Positions 36,401 to 48,889 of a stretch of DNA of 64,000 nucleotides are shown here, in pieces (the stretch's first letter is position 1; each line of letters opens with the position of its first letter). Source of the DNA: Gordionus sp. m RMFG-2023 (taxonomy: Eukaryota > Nematomorpha > Gordioida > Chordodea > Parachordodidae); assembly GCF_954871325.1 (NCBI RefSeq), contig NC_088775.1, positions 48,337,561 to 48,401,560 on the forward strand. The letters are read 5' to 3'. Below the pieces are notes generated by a model, which saw only the letters and a list, made by a program, of their open reading frames with translations, ran no database searches and had not been told where the DNA came from. The translations under genes and the position numbers were made by a program.

Positions 36401-37116
36401 ATATTCGCACTAGATTTCCAGATGGAATAAATGACTTGGGAGAAAGGGTGAGTTTTCAACAGGTTTTAAATATGGCTTTGGCAATGGAAAGGGCTGAGGA
36501 TGAAGTGACAGAGGATGAAGTGACAAATATGATGGTAAAAAAAGTCAATAAACCTAAGGAGCAGATTGAGAATAATCAAGAAAATTTTTCTAATCAAAAG
36601 TACTCATATAATAATAATAACAATAGAAAAAGAGGCACGAGCACTTTTGTTTGGTATTGAAAAATTTCATACATTCATTTTTGGTCGAAAATTTTTATTA
36701 CGAACAGATCACAAACCCTTGGAAAAATTATTTGGTGATAAACGGGAACTACTAAAAATATCCAATAGTCGATTAACGCGCTGGGCTTGGAAAATGTCCG
36801 CATATGATTTTGATATTGAATATGTTCCTGGAAAAGAAAATAAAGTAGCTGATGCATTATCTAGACTGCCAATAGATGGCATAGAATCAAATAATGAAAA
36901 AAAAACGCGTTAAAAATTAGAGCTATAAATTTGCACGATATAAATATTAGTCAAGTTGAACTCCAAAAGGAAACAAGGAATGATAGCTTGTTTAAAAAAG
37001 TAGTTAAAAACATTGAGCATGGATGGGTGGATTTTGATGCGAAAAAAAATACAGAGTTAGTTTGTTTTTATAATCGTAGAGAGGAATTGTCAGTAGATCA
37101 TGATGTTATTGGTTAA
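33450..37116 (+). mobile_element. Ty3/gypsy-like LTR fossil, copy B (mosaic)
   Basis: Parts seen on the + strand: leader (33458-33930), gag-like N-terminal frame (about 33933-34199, MVEDRNDVKIKVLLK), protease (MIDTGSPVTSLP, about 34.58 kb), reverse transcriptase (about 35.2-35.77 kb, FIRLPFGLTVSTANFQ and LDDLLIF) and RNase H (about 35.94-36.24 kb, STDASNKGMGAVLF). There follow a gag-like stretch out of the usual order (about 36.3-36.6 kb), a second RNase H-type piece (about 36.6-36.9 kb) and a short pre-integrase-like tail. No integrase core and no LTR pair were seen. It is broken in many places and old, yet very close to copy A over 33.46-35.85 kb, without A's insertions. Confidence 0.85.
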
Positions 37117-38615
37117 ACCTTTTTTTTATAAGGGTTCTTTTCTCCTTCAAAATATTATAATTTCGGTTATTACGGTTCAGATATTTATAACGGTTTATAA
37201 TGGTTTAACGGTTTGTTACGGTTCACTCCGAGTCCCTGTAAAAAAATGAATTATATTGGAAAGAAATTGTCCCAAAATTTGTCAGACATTTTTTTTACTG
37301 GTCAAAGAAATTATATATATATAGCTTGGCACAACTTTCTAGACCCAAACTCAGCTAGAAATATTTTAAAATTTTTGGGCCCTACAGCCCTATCCGACCT
37401 TACTTAGACACTAATCGGTCATGTTTTACATTTTTTATCTAATTTTTAAAAGAATAATACCCATAAATGTAATATAATCCTTCTAACAAATTTACAAATT
37501 ATGTATTGTGTTATTGTTCCAAGGTTAAAATGACAATTATTTACACTTATAAAATGATTGTTTAGAAAAATATCAATTTTAAAAATGTTTTATGTATAGA
37601 CTTTTATTTATTTATATATAAAAAAAATTCCTAAAATTAAGCAAACCCATTTTCATTGTCATTTTTAATTTTTTTCAGATGAATCAAATAATTTATTTTC
37701 TCTTATTTCGATGAGATGGAAAGATTGATTTGCTTTATTTCATTCTGTGGAAATTATTGGAATCTTTAGGAAATAGAATATAAATTAATATAGGTTAAAA
37801 ATTTTGCACCTGTCTTTTTAAAAATATTTTGCTTACCCATTATCATTAATAGAATCTTACACTTAAAAAAATAAGGAGAGAAGGCATAGTTTATATCTAA
37901 TGAAAGAGAAACGAAAAGCTAATAAAAAACGGAGCTAATTGTAGCTGTCTAGTAAAATTGTAATGATAATGCTAACTGACTAAGGTATATTTTGTCTGCC
38001 AAGATAATATATTAAATTTTTATTTGGGAGGCTTGATATATTTTTGCAGATCCGATACTCGCGAGAGCGGGCGGTATTAATATCGACCGATGCTTTCAAT
38101 TTTAAACGATACAGTTTTTCATTTTTATTTCCTATCTTTTTAATTTTAATTTCATAAATTAATTATAAATGATAAATAAAAAAATGTTTGTTTTTTTCCA
38201 ATAAATACTTCATATATAAAAATAAAATATATTCACCAAAAAAGTGATATCACTGCGCCTTTAAGATAAAACATTTTATTGATAACATATAATTTTCTCT
38301 AGGCTTTTTCATAAATTTTTTTATTTGATGACTGTTGGTTTCTTTCTTGCTTAGCCTATGGTTTATAAATTGTATACCAATATTTTTTGTCATCGTATAC
38401 ATTTTAACAACAAAAAAATAGAAAATTGGCATTCCAAGGATGATATTTGATGCTATAAGTTACTGCCTAACTTATTAATTCATCCATCAGTTTTGCCAAT
38501 AAGATAAAAGTAACCGAATTTTAAGCAAAATATAAACTATGATATCACAATGCATGAAGTTAACAAAACTTTTGGAGGCATTAACTTCACTTTTTTCAAA
38601 TTGATGTGTATTTAG
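37117..38615. other. Intronic DNA, little recognised
   Basis: 37150-37236 has ACGGTT/GGTTTA-rich sequence ending CTCCGAGTCCCTG, like the tail of a hAT-type element, but no partner end was found. 38050-38110 is a short GC-richer patch (GATACTCGCGAGAGCGGGCG). The rest is AT-rich with no gene. Confidence 0.45.
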
Positions 38616-39619
38616 TAGTGATGTTAAAAGTTACTTTTGAAACATAACTAGTTACAGTTACTAGTTACATTGGCAAAAACATAACTAGTTACAGTTACTA
38701 GTTACATTTTTACAAAAGTAACTAGTTATTAGTTACAGTTATTTTCAAAAGTAATTAGTTACTTACTTTATACATCATTCATATGCGCATTATTTATTTA
38801 TTGAATGCATTTATTTAATATAAAAAAAATTAGGATAAACAAAGTATAATCAGTTATTTAAAATAATATACAATTTATATATAAAAAAATATCGCAAAAT
38901 TGAATATTTACATCGAATATAAAAATATATATTTGCATTGAAAAAAAAACATTTATTTTTCATAAAAATTAGAATCTAATAAATGTTTATTTGCTTTTAA
39001 CAACAAATTAATTTCAAAGTTATTATCTAGGAGACGTGCTCGTTTATCTCCAAAAATGAGCTCACCTAGACTGAACAAGCGCTCTACGAGAGCACTTGAT
39101 GTTAGAACAACATTATATTTAATAAAGAGTAATTTTAACTTTGGAAAATCGTTATATAAAGAAAAAGTGTTGTTATTAGATTTGATAAAGTTTTCTATAA
39201 GTTCATTATCCAGAATATTTTGGCGCTTTAGGTCAAAAAATCCAACTACATCAAGTGATGTTGGTTTTGAGCATGATTCATTCGTCTGGGATTCACTTTG
39301 AGGTATTAAGGTAAATTTGAACGGGAAATTATAACAATCAGACATTTTCACAAAATTTTAAATTAATAAATTTAATTTAAAAAATAAATTTAATTTAAAA
39401 TTAATTTATCACAACATATTAAAAATAAAATTAATTATTTGAATATATCTTTAAAAGTAACTAGTTACTTTTGGCAGTTATATTTCAAAAATTATAACTA
39501 GTTACAGTTATTAGTTTCAATTTTAAAAATATAACTAGTTACAGTTATTAGTTTCAATTTTAAAATATAACTAGTTACAGTTATTTTTTAGCCAAAATGT
39601 AACTAGTTTAACATCACTA
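38616..39619 (-). mobile_element. hAT remnant with TAACTAGTTAC subterminal arrays
   Basis: Ends TAGTGATGTTAAAAG and CTAGTTTAACATCACTA, with TSD GTATTTAG at 38608-38615 and 39620-39627. The minus-strand frame at 38953-39351 is the hAT C-terminal dimerisation region: FPKLKLLFIKYNVVLTSSAL, VERLFSLGELIFGDKRARL and EINLLLKANKHL. Both flanks repeat TAACTAGTTAC many times. The catalytic core is missing, so it is non-autonomous. Its relative is 42148-43391. Confidence 0.92.
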
Positions 39620-39890
39620 GTATTTAGTACATTTTAATACTTCAACTTATGCCTAAAACGAATTATTCGATTCGATTCTTATTTTACGAATACGAATAAC
39701 AATTCGAATCGAATACTAATAAGGAAAATATATTATTGGTTGAATAATTTTTTATCCATTATTCGATCGTATTCGTATAATTTGATTTTTTTATATTATT
39801 CAAAATTCTTTATATTCGACATTATTCTTAAATATTCAAACTATTCGTAAATATTAAAACTTATTCTTAAATATTTAAAATTATTATTTA

Positions 39891-40833
39891 CAGAGTTGTT
39901 AACGTTCTTTTTTAAAAGTAGCTAGCTCCCGCTCTTACCCTCAAAAATAACTCGCTCCTGCTACTAAATTTTTAAAAGTAGCTTGCTTCCGCTCCAATTA
40001 ATGGAGTGCCACTCATAGCTGCTCCTTTGATTTTCATTTTTTTAGAAAGTACAAAAACAAAATCATATTTTTTTTATCAAAAAAGTTTTATTTATATTAA
40101 TGATATATCAAAATATTTATTAGCTTTTAAAAGTAATAAATTTATTTGAATCTAACAAGCATCCATTCCTCTCCACTAAAACCTAAACGCTCAAAGTACT
40201 AGAGGGAAACGAAATTTATCAAAAATATTAATTTTGATATCATTATTTAAAAAATATTTTTCCAATATGTTATTTTCCTGATGATCAATTTCAATCTTTC
40301 AAATCATTGCAGGGTTCCCGTTACTAGTAGCTATTTTTGCATCAGGAATTTGTTTTATTAAAAAATTAATTATATTTTAGTTCCATACTTTGTGCATTTT
40401 TTATCCATTTCCAATTTATTTTGAATGGAGGATGGATAATAGCCGCAATGATATTTTCATCATTTTCATCAATATAAACATTTGAAAATCTGCAATAAAG
40501 TTATTTAAATAAATAATTTAATTTTTACTTCGATTTATTCTTCTATGATGTCTGGATCCATAATATCAAAAACTGTTTTTATCATATATCTATAAAATGA
40601 ATATTAATATGACTTACAAGATTTTCCAAGAAATTTTCAATATAAAAAGAAAGACAAACCTGATGTTTAATATTTTTACTGATTAGATGAAAAACTAATA
40701 TAAAACTCGGCTCAACATTTAATAATGCATAAATGTGGAACGGCGCTCCTCCACTCCAGCCCTAAAAGTAACTAGCTCGTGCTCCTAATTTTTAAAAGGA
40801 GAGGTGCTCCAGGAGCGGCGCTCCTTAACACTG
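39891..40833. mobile_element. Probable non-coding hAT-like element
   Basis: Left end CAGAGTTGTTAACG and right end GGAGCGGCGCTCCTTAACACTG are inverse-related. Subterminal AGTAGCTAGCTCCCGCTC and AGTAACTAGCTCGTGCTCC words occur at both sides. Flanking 8-mers do not match. 39655-39890 just before it is ATTCGAATCG-rich, another repeat tail. Confidence 0.5.
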
Positions 40834-41145
40834 AATTTGTAAGTATTTATCATGTTCCTTAAGGAGCATTTTATTTTTTAAACTTTATTTCTACATTTAT
40901 AAATCACTTTTAAAATTTTAATCTTCTAATTTTCCCAGAGTTTGAAAAAATATTTTGAGCAAAAATATTTGAAGATTTTTATAGAGAAGGAAGATTTTTG
41001 ATAAATTTTATCTAAAATTCAAAATAAAAATACATTAATGGCAAAATAAAAAAAATTATTGGAATCATGCCAGAACAAAAATTATACAAGCACTGAATAT
41101 CCGGGGTTCATCAATATTTAATGACTGATTTTACATATTAATATA

Positions 41146-41748
41146 TAGGGCTGTGCCGATATTAAATTTCTGATAGGCATCGATATTAAATATCGGGTCG
41201 GACCGATACCTGTAAAAACCGATCCGATCTTTTACTTTTCTTTTTTTTTCTAATTTTATGTTAGGTATATTTATTTTACATTATTATAATATTTTCTAAA
41301 TAATTTTTTTTAAACAATGTAATGCAAATACACAACACCCTCTAAATTTTATTTCTTCTTTAAAATAGATTTATAGTATTTTACAAAAGAGGGTATATAG
41401 ATGGTCCATATTGTAGGAGCTTATTGCCAGAAATTTTAGAGGCTCTCATATTTATTTAAAAAATCTAATATATTATAATTGTTATATTAAATATTACTAT
41501 TTTATAATTCATACCAACATAAAATGGATATATTATTAAATATATATTTTTTTTAATTAGTCTTAATTATAGAAATAAAAAAATTATATTAAATACATAA
41601 TTCGATTTTTTGTATAAAAAATATTGATTTCTTAATTACATTTGGTTCAATAGGGGATGTTGAAAAATCAGTATAAATATCGATCGGTTTTGAAGCAATA
41701 TTGGATCGGATCCGATCGGTGAAAAATATGTGAATCGGCATACCCCTA
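41146..41748. mobile_element. hAT MITE, TAGGGCTGTGCCGAT family
   Basis: Ends TAGGGCTGTGCCGAT and ATCGGCATACCCCTA, with TSD TTAATATA at 41138-41145 and 41749-41756. Length 603 bp, non-coding, with internal deletions relative to 32696-33449. Confidence 0.92.
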
Positions 41749-42147
41749 TTAATATATCATTGGACGAAAGAAAGCACTCATCAAACAGAAACTGAGTTAT
41801 AAAGGAAATAAAAACTATTACGATTTAAAATTCAATTACATCTAAATCAATGATGTAAACACTAAAATTTAAATTAGCGCGCTACCCATAACGCTACTTG
41901 ACAAAAATGTAACCTCTTCTATACCTCCATTTTTTTCAAAAACGTAGCACCAGGGATGCGAACCCGGTAAAAATTTTGCCCGGTTCGGTTTAAGGTTTCG
42001 GTTCGGGTTCGGTTCAGGAAAATATTTTTGAACCCGGGTTTTAAAATTTTTGAAATCTATATTAAATCATAATTAAAAAACTAAACATAAATTTGGTATA
42101 AAAAATAAATTTTTTATTTTATTTATAGGCAAAATATAGTTAAAAAT

Positions 42148-43391
42148 TAGTGATGTTAAAATAACTAGTTACCTGTAACTAGTTACATTTTGGCTAAAAA
42201 ATAACTGTAACTAGTTATATTTTTAAAATTGTAACTAGTAACTGTAACTAGTTAAAATTTTTGAAATGTAATTGCCAAAAGTAACTAGTTACTTTTAAAG
42301 ATATATCCAAATAATTAATTTTATTTTTAATATGTTGTGACAAATTAATTTTAAATTAAATTTATTTTTTAAATAAAATTTATTAATTTAAAATTTTGTG
42401 AAAATGTCTGATTGTTCCCAACAATAACACAAATACTTATATGTATGGCAGATGTGCAGGAATTATAATATTGTCAACCTCTAAAGGATACTATATTAGC
42501 TAGTATTGAAAAAAGGTAACTAAAATCAAATAATTATTTATAAATTAATAATATCATGTTATAGGTTTAATAATCTTTATGATAATGACAACATCATTGC
42601 TGCAATTCTTCACCCTTTATTTAAAACTGACTGGCCTTGGATTAGGCAAGAAAGGAATAAAGCAAAAAAGGAGGAAATTTTAAATTTAATAAATACCTTA
42701 ATACCTCAAAGTGAATCCCAGACGAATGAATCATGCTCAAAACCAACATCACTTGATGTAGTTGGATTTTTTGACCTAAAGCGCCAAAATATTCTGGATA
42801 ATGAACTTATAGAAAACTTTATCAAATCTAATAACAACACTTTTTTTATATAACGATTTCCCAAAGTTAAAATTACTCTTTATTAAATATAATGTTGTTC
42901 TAACATCAAGTGCTCCCGTAGAGCGCTTATTCAGTCTAGGTAAGCTCATTTTTGGAGATAAACGAGCACGTCTCCTAGATAATAACTTAGAAATTAATTT
43001 GTTGTTAAAAGCAAATAAACATTTATTAGATTCTAATTTTTATGAAAAATAAATATTTTTTTTTCAATGCAAATATATATTTTTATATTCGATGTAAATA
43101 TTCAATTTTGCGATATTTTTTTATATAAATAAATTATATATTATTTTAAATAACTGATTATACTTTGTTTATCCTAATTTTTTTTATATTAAATAAATGT
43201 AGTCAATAAATAAATAATGCGCATATGAAGGATGTATAAAGTAAGTAACTAGTTACTTTTGAAAATAACTGTAACTAATAACTAGTTACTTTTGTAAAAA
43301 TGTAACTAGTAACTGTAACTAGTTATGTTTTTGCCAATTTAACTAGTAACTGTAACTAGTTATGTTTCAAAAGTAACTTTTAACATCACTA
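42148..43391 (+). mobile_element. Nested hAT remnant, dimerisation domain kept
   Basis: Ends TAGTGATGTTAAAAT and TTTTAACATCACTA, with TSD TTAAAAAT at 42140-42147 and 43392-43399. Plus-strand coding remnants at about 42560-43051 contain NIIAAILHPLFKTDWPW, IPQSESQTNESCSKPTS and an hAT dimerisation stretch ending KANKHLLDSNFYEK. They overlap the C-terminus kept in 38616-39619 and extend further upstream. A frameshift lies near 42848. TAACTAGTTAC arrays flank the coding part on both sides. Confidence 0.92.
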
Positions 43392-43504
43392 TTAAAAATA
43401 TAAAGCATAGTCATGTATATATTTAAAAAATTTTATTTAGACGTATTTCTTTAAATTAAAATATGTAATATAATAATTTTTACTGACTTGTTAACTTTTA
43501 TTTT

Positions 43505-43790
43505 CCTCTAATTAATATTCTTTGAGAATAAGTTAAAAATTAAAAATAAATGTCGTAAATGTATTTAGTTGTTTAAATTTATTAACAATCCAATAGGAAT
43601 CTTTGAGAATAAATTTAAAATTTAAAAATGGATAAGTTAAAAATTAAAAATAAATGGCGTAAATGTATTTAATTGTTTAAAATTTATTAACAATCCAATA
43701 GGAATCTTTGAGAATAAATTAAATGGAGTAAATGAATTAAGTTGTTTAAAATTTATTAATTTCACTTAAATGGAAATTTGAAAATATTAT
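43505..43790 (+). repeat. Imperfect tandem repeat, about 3 units
   Basis: Words TCTTTGAGAATAA, AAATGTATTTA(G/A)TTGTTTAAA and TTATTAACAATCCAATAGG recur at spacings of roughly 70-110 bp. Confidence 0.7.
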
Positions 43791-44599
43791 AAAATGTCAA
43801 GTAAATTATTAATATTTGTATTTATAATTATACAAATATCTTATATTAAAAACAATATACTGAACCCGATGGAACCCGGGTTCAAATAAAATTCCCGGGT
43901 TAGGTTCGCGGTTTTGAAAATTTTATAAATGGAGTTCAGGTTCGGTTTGGGTTCAAATTTTTTCCCCCCAAACCCGTGTTTTTATCTCCGGGTTCGGTTC
44001 GAACCCCTGCATAGCGCACTAATAGCTACCATTTTAAAATGTAGTTTTGCGATTTTTTATGCTACATTATATAATATCTAATTCATATCCATAAAATTAA
44101 CATTTCAAACTCAAGCATGCAGGAAATATTGATATGAAAATGTATTGCTATTTATTTTTATTGCATTATATTTAATAATAAAATTATTTATATAATCATC
44201 CTAAAGTCTAGAGCGGCGATCATGATATTTAATTATCAAAAATGTTGATTTGATTATTCTTATATTTAAAAAATTGCGCAAGGATTAAATTATCTAGGGA
44301 TTGAAACTGTATCCGATAAAACCCCCTTTTTTGATGTGTCCGGCACTTTAATTATTAGCCCGAACCCTTTCGGGTTCAATTAGTTTTTAAATATTTATTT
44401 TTAGTCTAATTTAATGTTTTAAAACTCTTAAATGATTTTAAATTTTTTTTACATTAATCACCTTTATTTCCTTCTTTATTATCTTATAATTCCTATTATT
44501 AGATTTTGAAGAATTTTCAAGCTAGAATGTAAAAATATTTTGTTAAAAGAAATTTTTAAATACCAGGGCCGGACCTATGATAATCATAGAAATATGGTT

Positions 44600-45100
44600 T
44601 AATTTATTTGATTATTAGATCATAAATACCAAAAGATTTATGATGATTATGAAGAGAGAATGTCAACTGACAATTTTCCTGATGATGCCTTTAGCTCTTT
44701 AGAAACTAAATTTCACAGCCCTAATATTAGGGACCCCATATTTTAGGGTAATTTTTAGAATGTGAACATTCGAGTATTTATGGCTTTTTACACGTTGCTC
44801 ATACTCTTCACTTGCTAAGGAAGATGATAATTACTGTCATATCGAAGGCCAAGTTAGTTAATGAAAAACTAAGAACACTTATAGTTTTAAAGTTTATAAG
44901 GATGCTACATTTTGTTGAAACTAATCCTAGATTGTCATACGTGGCATCTACTTATGATATTCTAGAACGGCTTATTAAGCTAAAAGCATTTTTATCAGGA
45001 TTAGCCAATTCAGATAAACTATTATTTGACAATTAAGTAATAGAGCTAAATAAATTATATATTAAAGAAAAGTTTTGCAGAGTGAGCATTTAACGTTGAG
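44600..45100 (+). pseudogene. hAT transposase fragment
   Basis: The frame at 44812-45036 contains FIRMLHFVETNPRLSYVAST followed by YDILERLIKLKAFLSGL, which resembles the conserved (T)RWNSTYDMLERL block of hAT transposases with the tryptophan lost. Upstream stop codons and lack of a catalytic core mark it as a fragment. No TIRs are assigned with confidence. Confidence 0.5.
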
Positions 45101-48100
45101 ATAAAAATACGGGATTTAGTTAAATTTGATGGCTGAAAGAAGCTTAGCCTTAACTATTTGAGAATTTCTGAAACATTTAATTTATTGTAGATTCAATTTA
45201 AAATTTTTTCTTTTGGAATATATGATATGGTTAGAGTAAAATTCATCCTTTTAATAATAAAGATAAGCTGTTATTGATAATTTCACACGAAAGAGTCTTG
45301 ATATGGTATCATATTTGTCTTTTTCAATTTTTACTCTTAATCTTTACTAGTGTTTTTTTTCCCAATAAACGTAAAAAAAGCCAAAGGGCTATATCCTGGT
45401 TCGTCTTATTTCTAAACAGTCGTCGGTTTAGTTAGCTCCATCGCAGCCTAAATAGGAAGAGGCTATTTAGATTTACCGCGTTTTTAATAATAATTAATAT
45501 TTGTCTAGTTACAGTAATAAGTTTCAAAAATAAGACCAAGGCCAATTATAAATTTATACATCGAAATTAATATTAAAATTAAGTTAATTGAAAATTTAAA
45601 TTAATGCTTTATATTATGAAATAAATTTTCATATTTAAGTTAATATTTATTTTTTATTTTTTTAACATTTCTTTTCACCTAATTCAGATTGTCTATCATA
45701 ATCACTATCATATATAAAATCTTCATTCTCACTATTAATTATATTGTCATAATCACTCAAATAAAATGATATTACATCTTAAATAATTATATATTTAGTT
45801 TCAGAATCTGCGAAAATCATAAATGATAAAAATAATTTGAAGTCAGCTGGTGAAAAATAAAATAACTCCACCAGAGAAAATCTTTACGTTATCTTTATCA
45901 TATATAACACGATTTTCTCAAAAAAGTAACCTATTATTATCATCGCTATTTCTCACAAAGAAGTAGCGCGCTATTCTCTATGCTAGATAAATGGTGCTCC
46001 AACTCTGAAAAAATTCACCACTTTTTTCAATACTAAAAAATTTAACAAATAAGGTATAAAATTTCTCGGAAATCTGTAATTAATGCATTTAGAACTTAAT
46101 CCATTTTTTTAAAAATAAATAACTAAACCATGGACATGGAACGTTAACTCTTCCCCTAACCCGAAGTCATCTGCCTGGGCTCATCCACTTTACTTAGTTG
46201 CAGTGAAATTTAAGAAAATTATCATTCATAACTATCTAGAGAACAGGAAAACTATCCGGACGTCGGCCCAGCACAAGTCAGCGCATATTTTTACAAGGCC
46301 AAAAAGATCGATTTTTTTTATTATTTGAATAATATATTATAATTTTAAAATTATATTATTTCATTTAAATAAATAATGTAAATTAGAAAAATTAATTATT
46401 GCCTAAAGCTTTTATCATCAATTATTCATTACTTATGTTCTTTATTATACATCCAAATCCTTTGTATTTTAGAACTTTTTAATGTTTTAGTAATGAATAA
46501 TTATAATATAAATCATTTCTATTCTATTAAGTCTAAAACATTTTTAGCAAGAAGACACATTAATTATAATATATTTGTTATTAATTGTTTGTTTTATTAT
46601 AACATTTTATCTTTTTGGTAAAATATGTTCCTATTACCAAAAATCTTAATTAATTTAACAAACAAATTTGCTTTAAGACGCGTTTGGTCCTAAAATTTGC
46701 TTTAGAAACAAGGTTGTCAGGTCATTATTCACATAGAGTCTTTACCTTTTCATTTTATTCTTTATAGTGCTTCCAGATTAAAGCGTTTTTTGCACCTTAT
46801 TTCAAAGAATATATATCAATATCAAATGATAAATATTGTGAAAATTTTTACCTTATTTTGCTTTATAAGATATTTAAAAATATGTAAAATAGTTTTTTAT
46901 ATGCTTTATTCTTTAATCTGATTTTTTGATATCTAACAAAATTATTAGACCAAATTTTATAAAATAATATCATTATTTCTAAATTTGTTTCCTAACGACA
47001 TTAAAATCAATATTGGGAAAATGTCTTGCTTTAGATATAAAATATAATGCTTTATTAAATTGATTGAACCTTTAAATATCTCTAAAGATACTATAATTTG
47101 CTTGTATTTAAAATTATATAGGGCAATTTCCTGCTTTACCTCTAGAATGAAGAAAAAATGTCGTTGTTATTGGTTTAAATATAGGGTGCAGATTTTAAAT
47201 ATTTCCATATTTTTTAATTCGTTTGTAAATAAAATTATTTAACTTGTAAAAATTGATAAGAATATATAAATATGTTATTTAACAATTTTTTTGCAAGTCA
47301 AATAATTTTATTTTCAAATAAATTGAAAATTGAAATAATTTAAATTAAATATGCACAATACTGTATTTATATTTTAAAAACTCCTTCCAATAGAAAGAGG
47401 GAGAGTTCTGAAATTTCTTCATTTGAAGATGCTAGACATATTTATAATTTATTTCTAAATTTAATTATAAAATAAAAATTAAACAAAATTATATTATAAT
47501 AACGTATTTTATCGATTTTGAAATTGCAATAGATTTAAAGTGCAGGAGAAATACTTTAGAGAATTCTGTACCTGTTGAGGAAAATATTACAGGAATCTTC
47601 CGCTAATAGTACTCTCAACCCTTGTTGGGGATTTTTGCTTTTAACATCCGGTCTTGCTTCCTGTTCATCCTAAGCAATATATAACAAAAATGGTCCACCC
47701 GCAAAAAAGCTTCCAAATGACGCCTCTCTCTCAAAAAGAAAAATAAAGGCCTTGGTGGACAGATGGTTCCCATACTAACCCTATTGTGTAACCCTAAGCC
47801 TACCCTTAATTCTAAGGTACCTGCCAGACTTATCCTATTCCTAGTTTCGTTGAGATTAAGAAAAGCTATTATTATAAATAAACTAACCCTAAACCACGAA
47901 CCCTAAGTTAATTGTTGACCTTATTCCCCGTATCTATTTTCAGTTAAATTAAGCAAAACTATTATTAGAAATTAACCTTAAACCATATTTCGCTAACCAT
48001 ACCCCTAACTATGAATGTAAAATTCCCGGAAATTTTGACCCCGCCCCTGAATTTGGGGAATTATAAGGTATTTTGGGGACCTTAGTAAAAATATTCCAAA

Positions 48101-48384
48101 ATGGCAAAAAACCAAAAAATTTGATAAAATTTTTTAAACCTTAAATAAGCCATTCCGATGATAATCAATACCAAAATGTTAGAAACTAATAGACTTTCTT
48201 CCCAGATTATTTTTCTAAAGATCTAAAAAAATGTATTTTTGCAGCTATCGGGGATAAATTTCTTCCTACCCAGATATTAATACAATGACCAGATTTAAAT
48301 GAACTTATCAGACCTCTATAAACGACCAAAACATAACCGCATTTCCATACTATTTGGAATTCAAGGTGCCAATCACTTTAAACC
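45101..48384. other. Intronic AT-rich DNA, nothing recognised
   Basis: I see no coding exon, TIR pair or array. Slightly GC-richer patches at 45380-45480, 46140-46300 and 47580-47830 could be worn repeats, but I cannot place them. Confidence 0.5.
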
Positions 48385-48593
48385 TAAGGTTTTAAAAAGC
48401 CCGATTCGGGTCGACTTTTAAAAACCATCCGATTAAGGTTTAGCTAAAAGAATATTATGTAAGCCTGGAGTGCTCATAAATGGCAGAATGGTTATCTCGA
48501 CTCTCGATTCATCCTTCATAATATTGTTTTTACTTCGGATCCTTTTTCAAAATCCGCCCTAATCGGGCTTTTTAGCAACCCTACTTAAACCTT
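48385..48593. mobile_element. Short hAT-like MITE, 209 bp
   Basis: Ends TAAGGTTTTAAAAAGCCCG and CGGGCTTTTTAGCAACCCTA are inverse-related. Flanks TTTAAACC (48377-48384) and CTTAAACC (48594-48601) match at 7 of 8. No coding. Confidence 0.75.
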
Positions 48594-48889
48594 TTCATAA
48601 TTTTAGTATACACATCTCTCATATTCAAATTTATCTATCCTGTAACACTTCACTTCACTGATATATTAAATTATTAATATTATAAATTAACATTGGTTAT
48701 CTCGATTATGTCAAATTTTGGTTGGTTCAATCTCGCATATGCGATATTTAACATTAACCTTTTAACGTATCCTTACCATATCTTTACTTATGTCAATCAT
48801 TCACACCTCTATTAAAATTTTTTTTTACCTTAAATTATATTTGTTTCTCTATCACTAATCAAGATTTTGATTTTAAGATTATATATATC

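Larger units (their letters stand above)
41951..44009. mobile_element. Non-coding hAT-like element with a nested hAT
   Basis: Ends CAGGGATGCGAACCCGG and GGGTTCGGTTCGAACCCCTG. Flanking 8-mers CGTAGCAC (41943-41950) and CATAGCGC (44010-44017) agree at 6 of 8, a worn target duplication. Both tails are rich in GGTTCGG. It hosts the hAT at 42148-43391 and a tandem repeat at 43505-43790. It has the same design as 62595-63420. Confidence 0.75.

Noticed and set aside
43990-44009. GGTTCGAACCCCTG, like a tRNA T-arm/B box
   Set aside because: No acceptor stem, anticodon arm or A box nearby; it is the terminal repeat of a hAT-like element.
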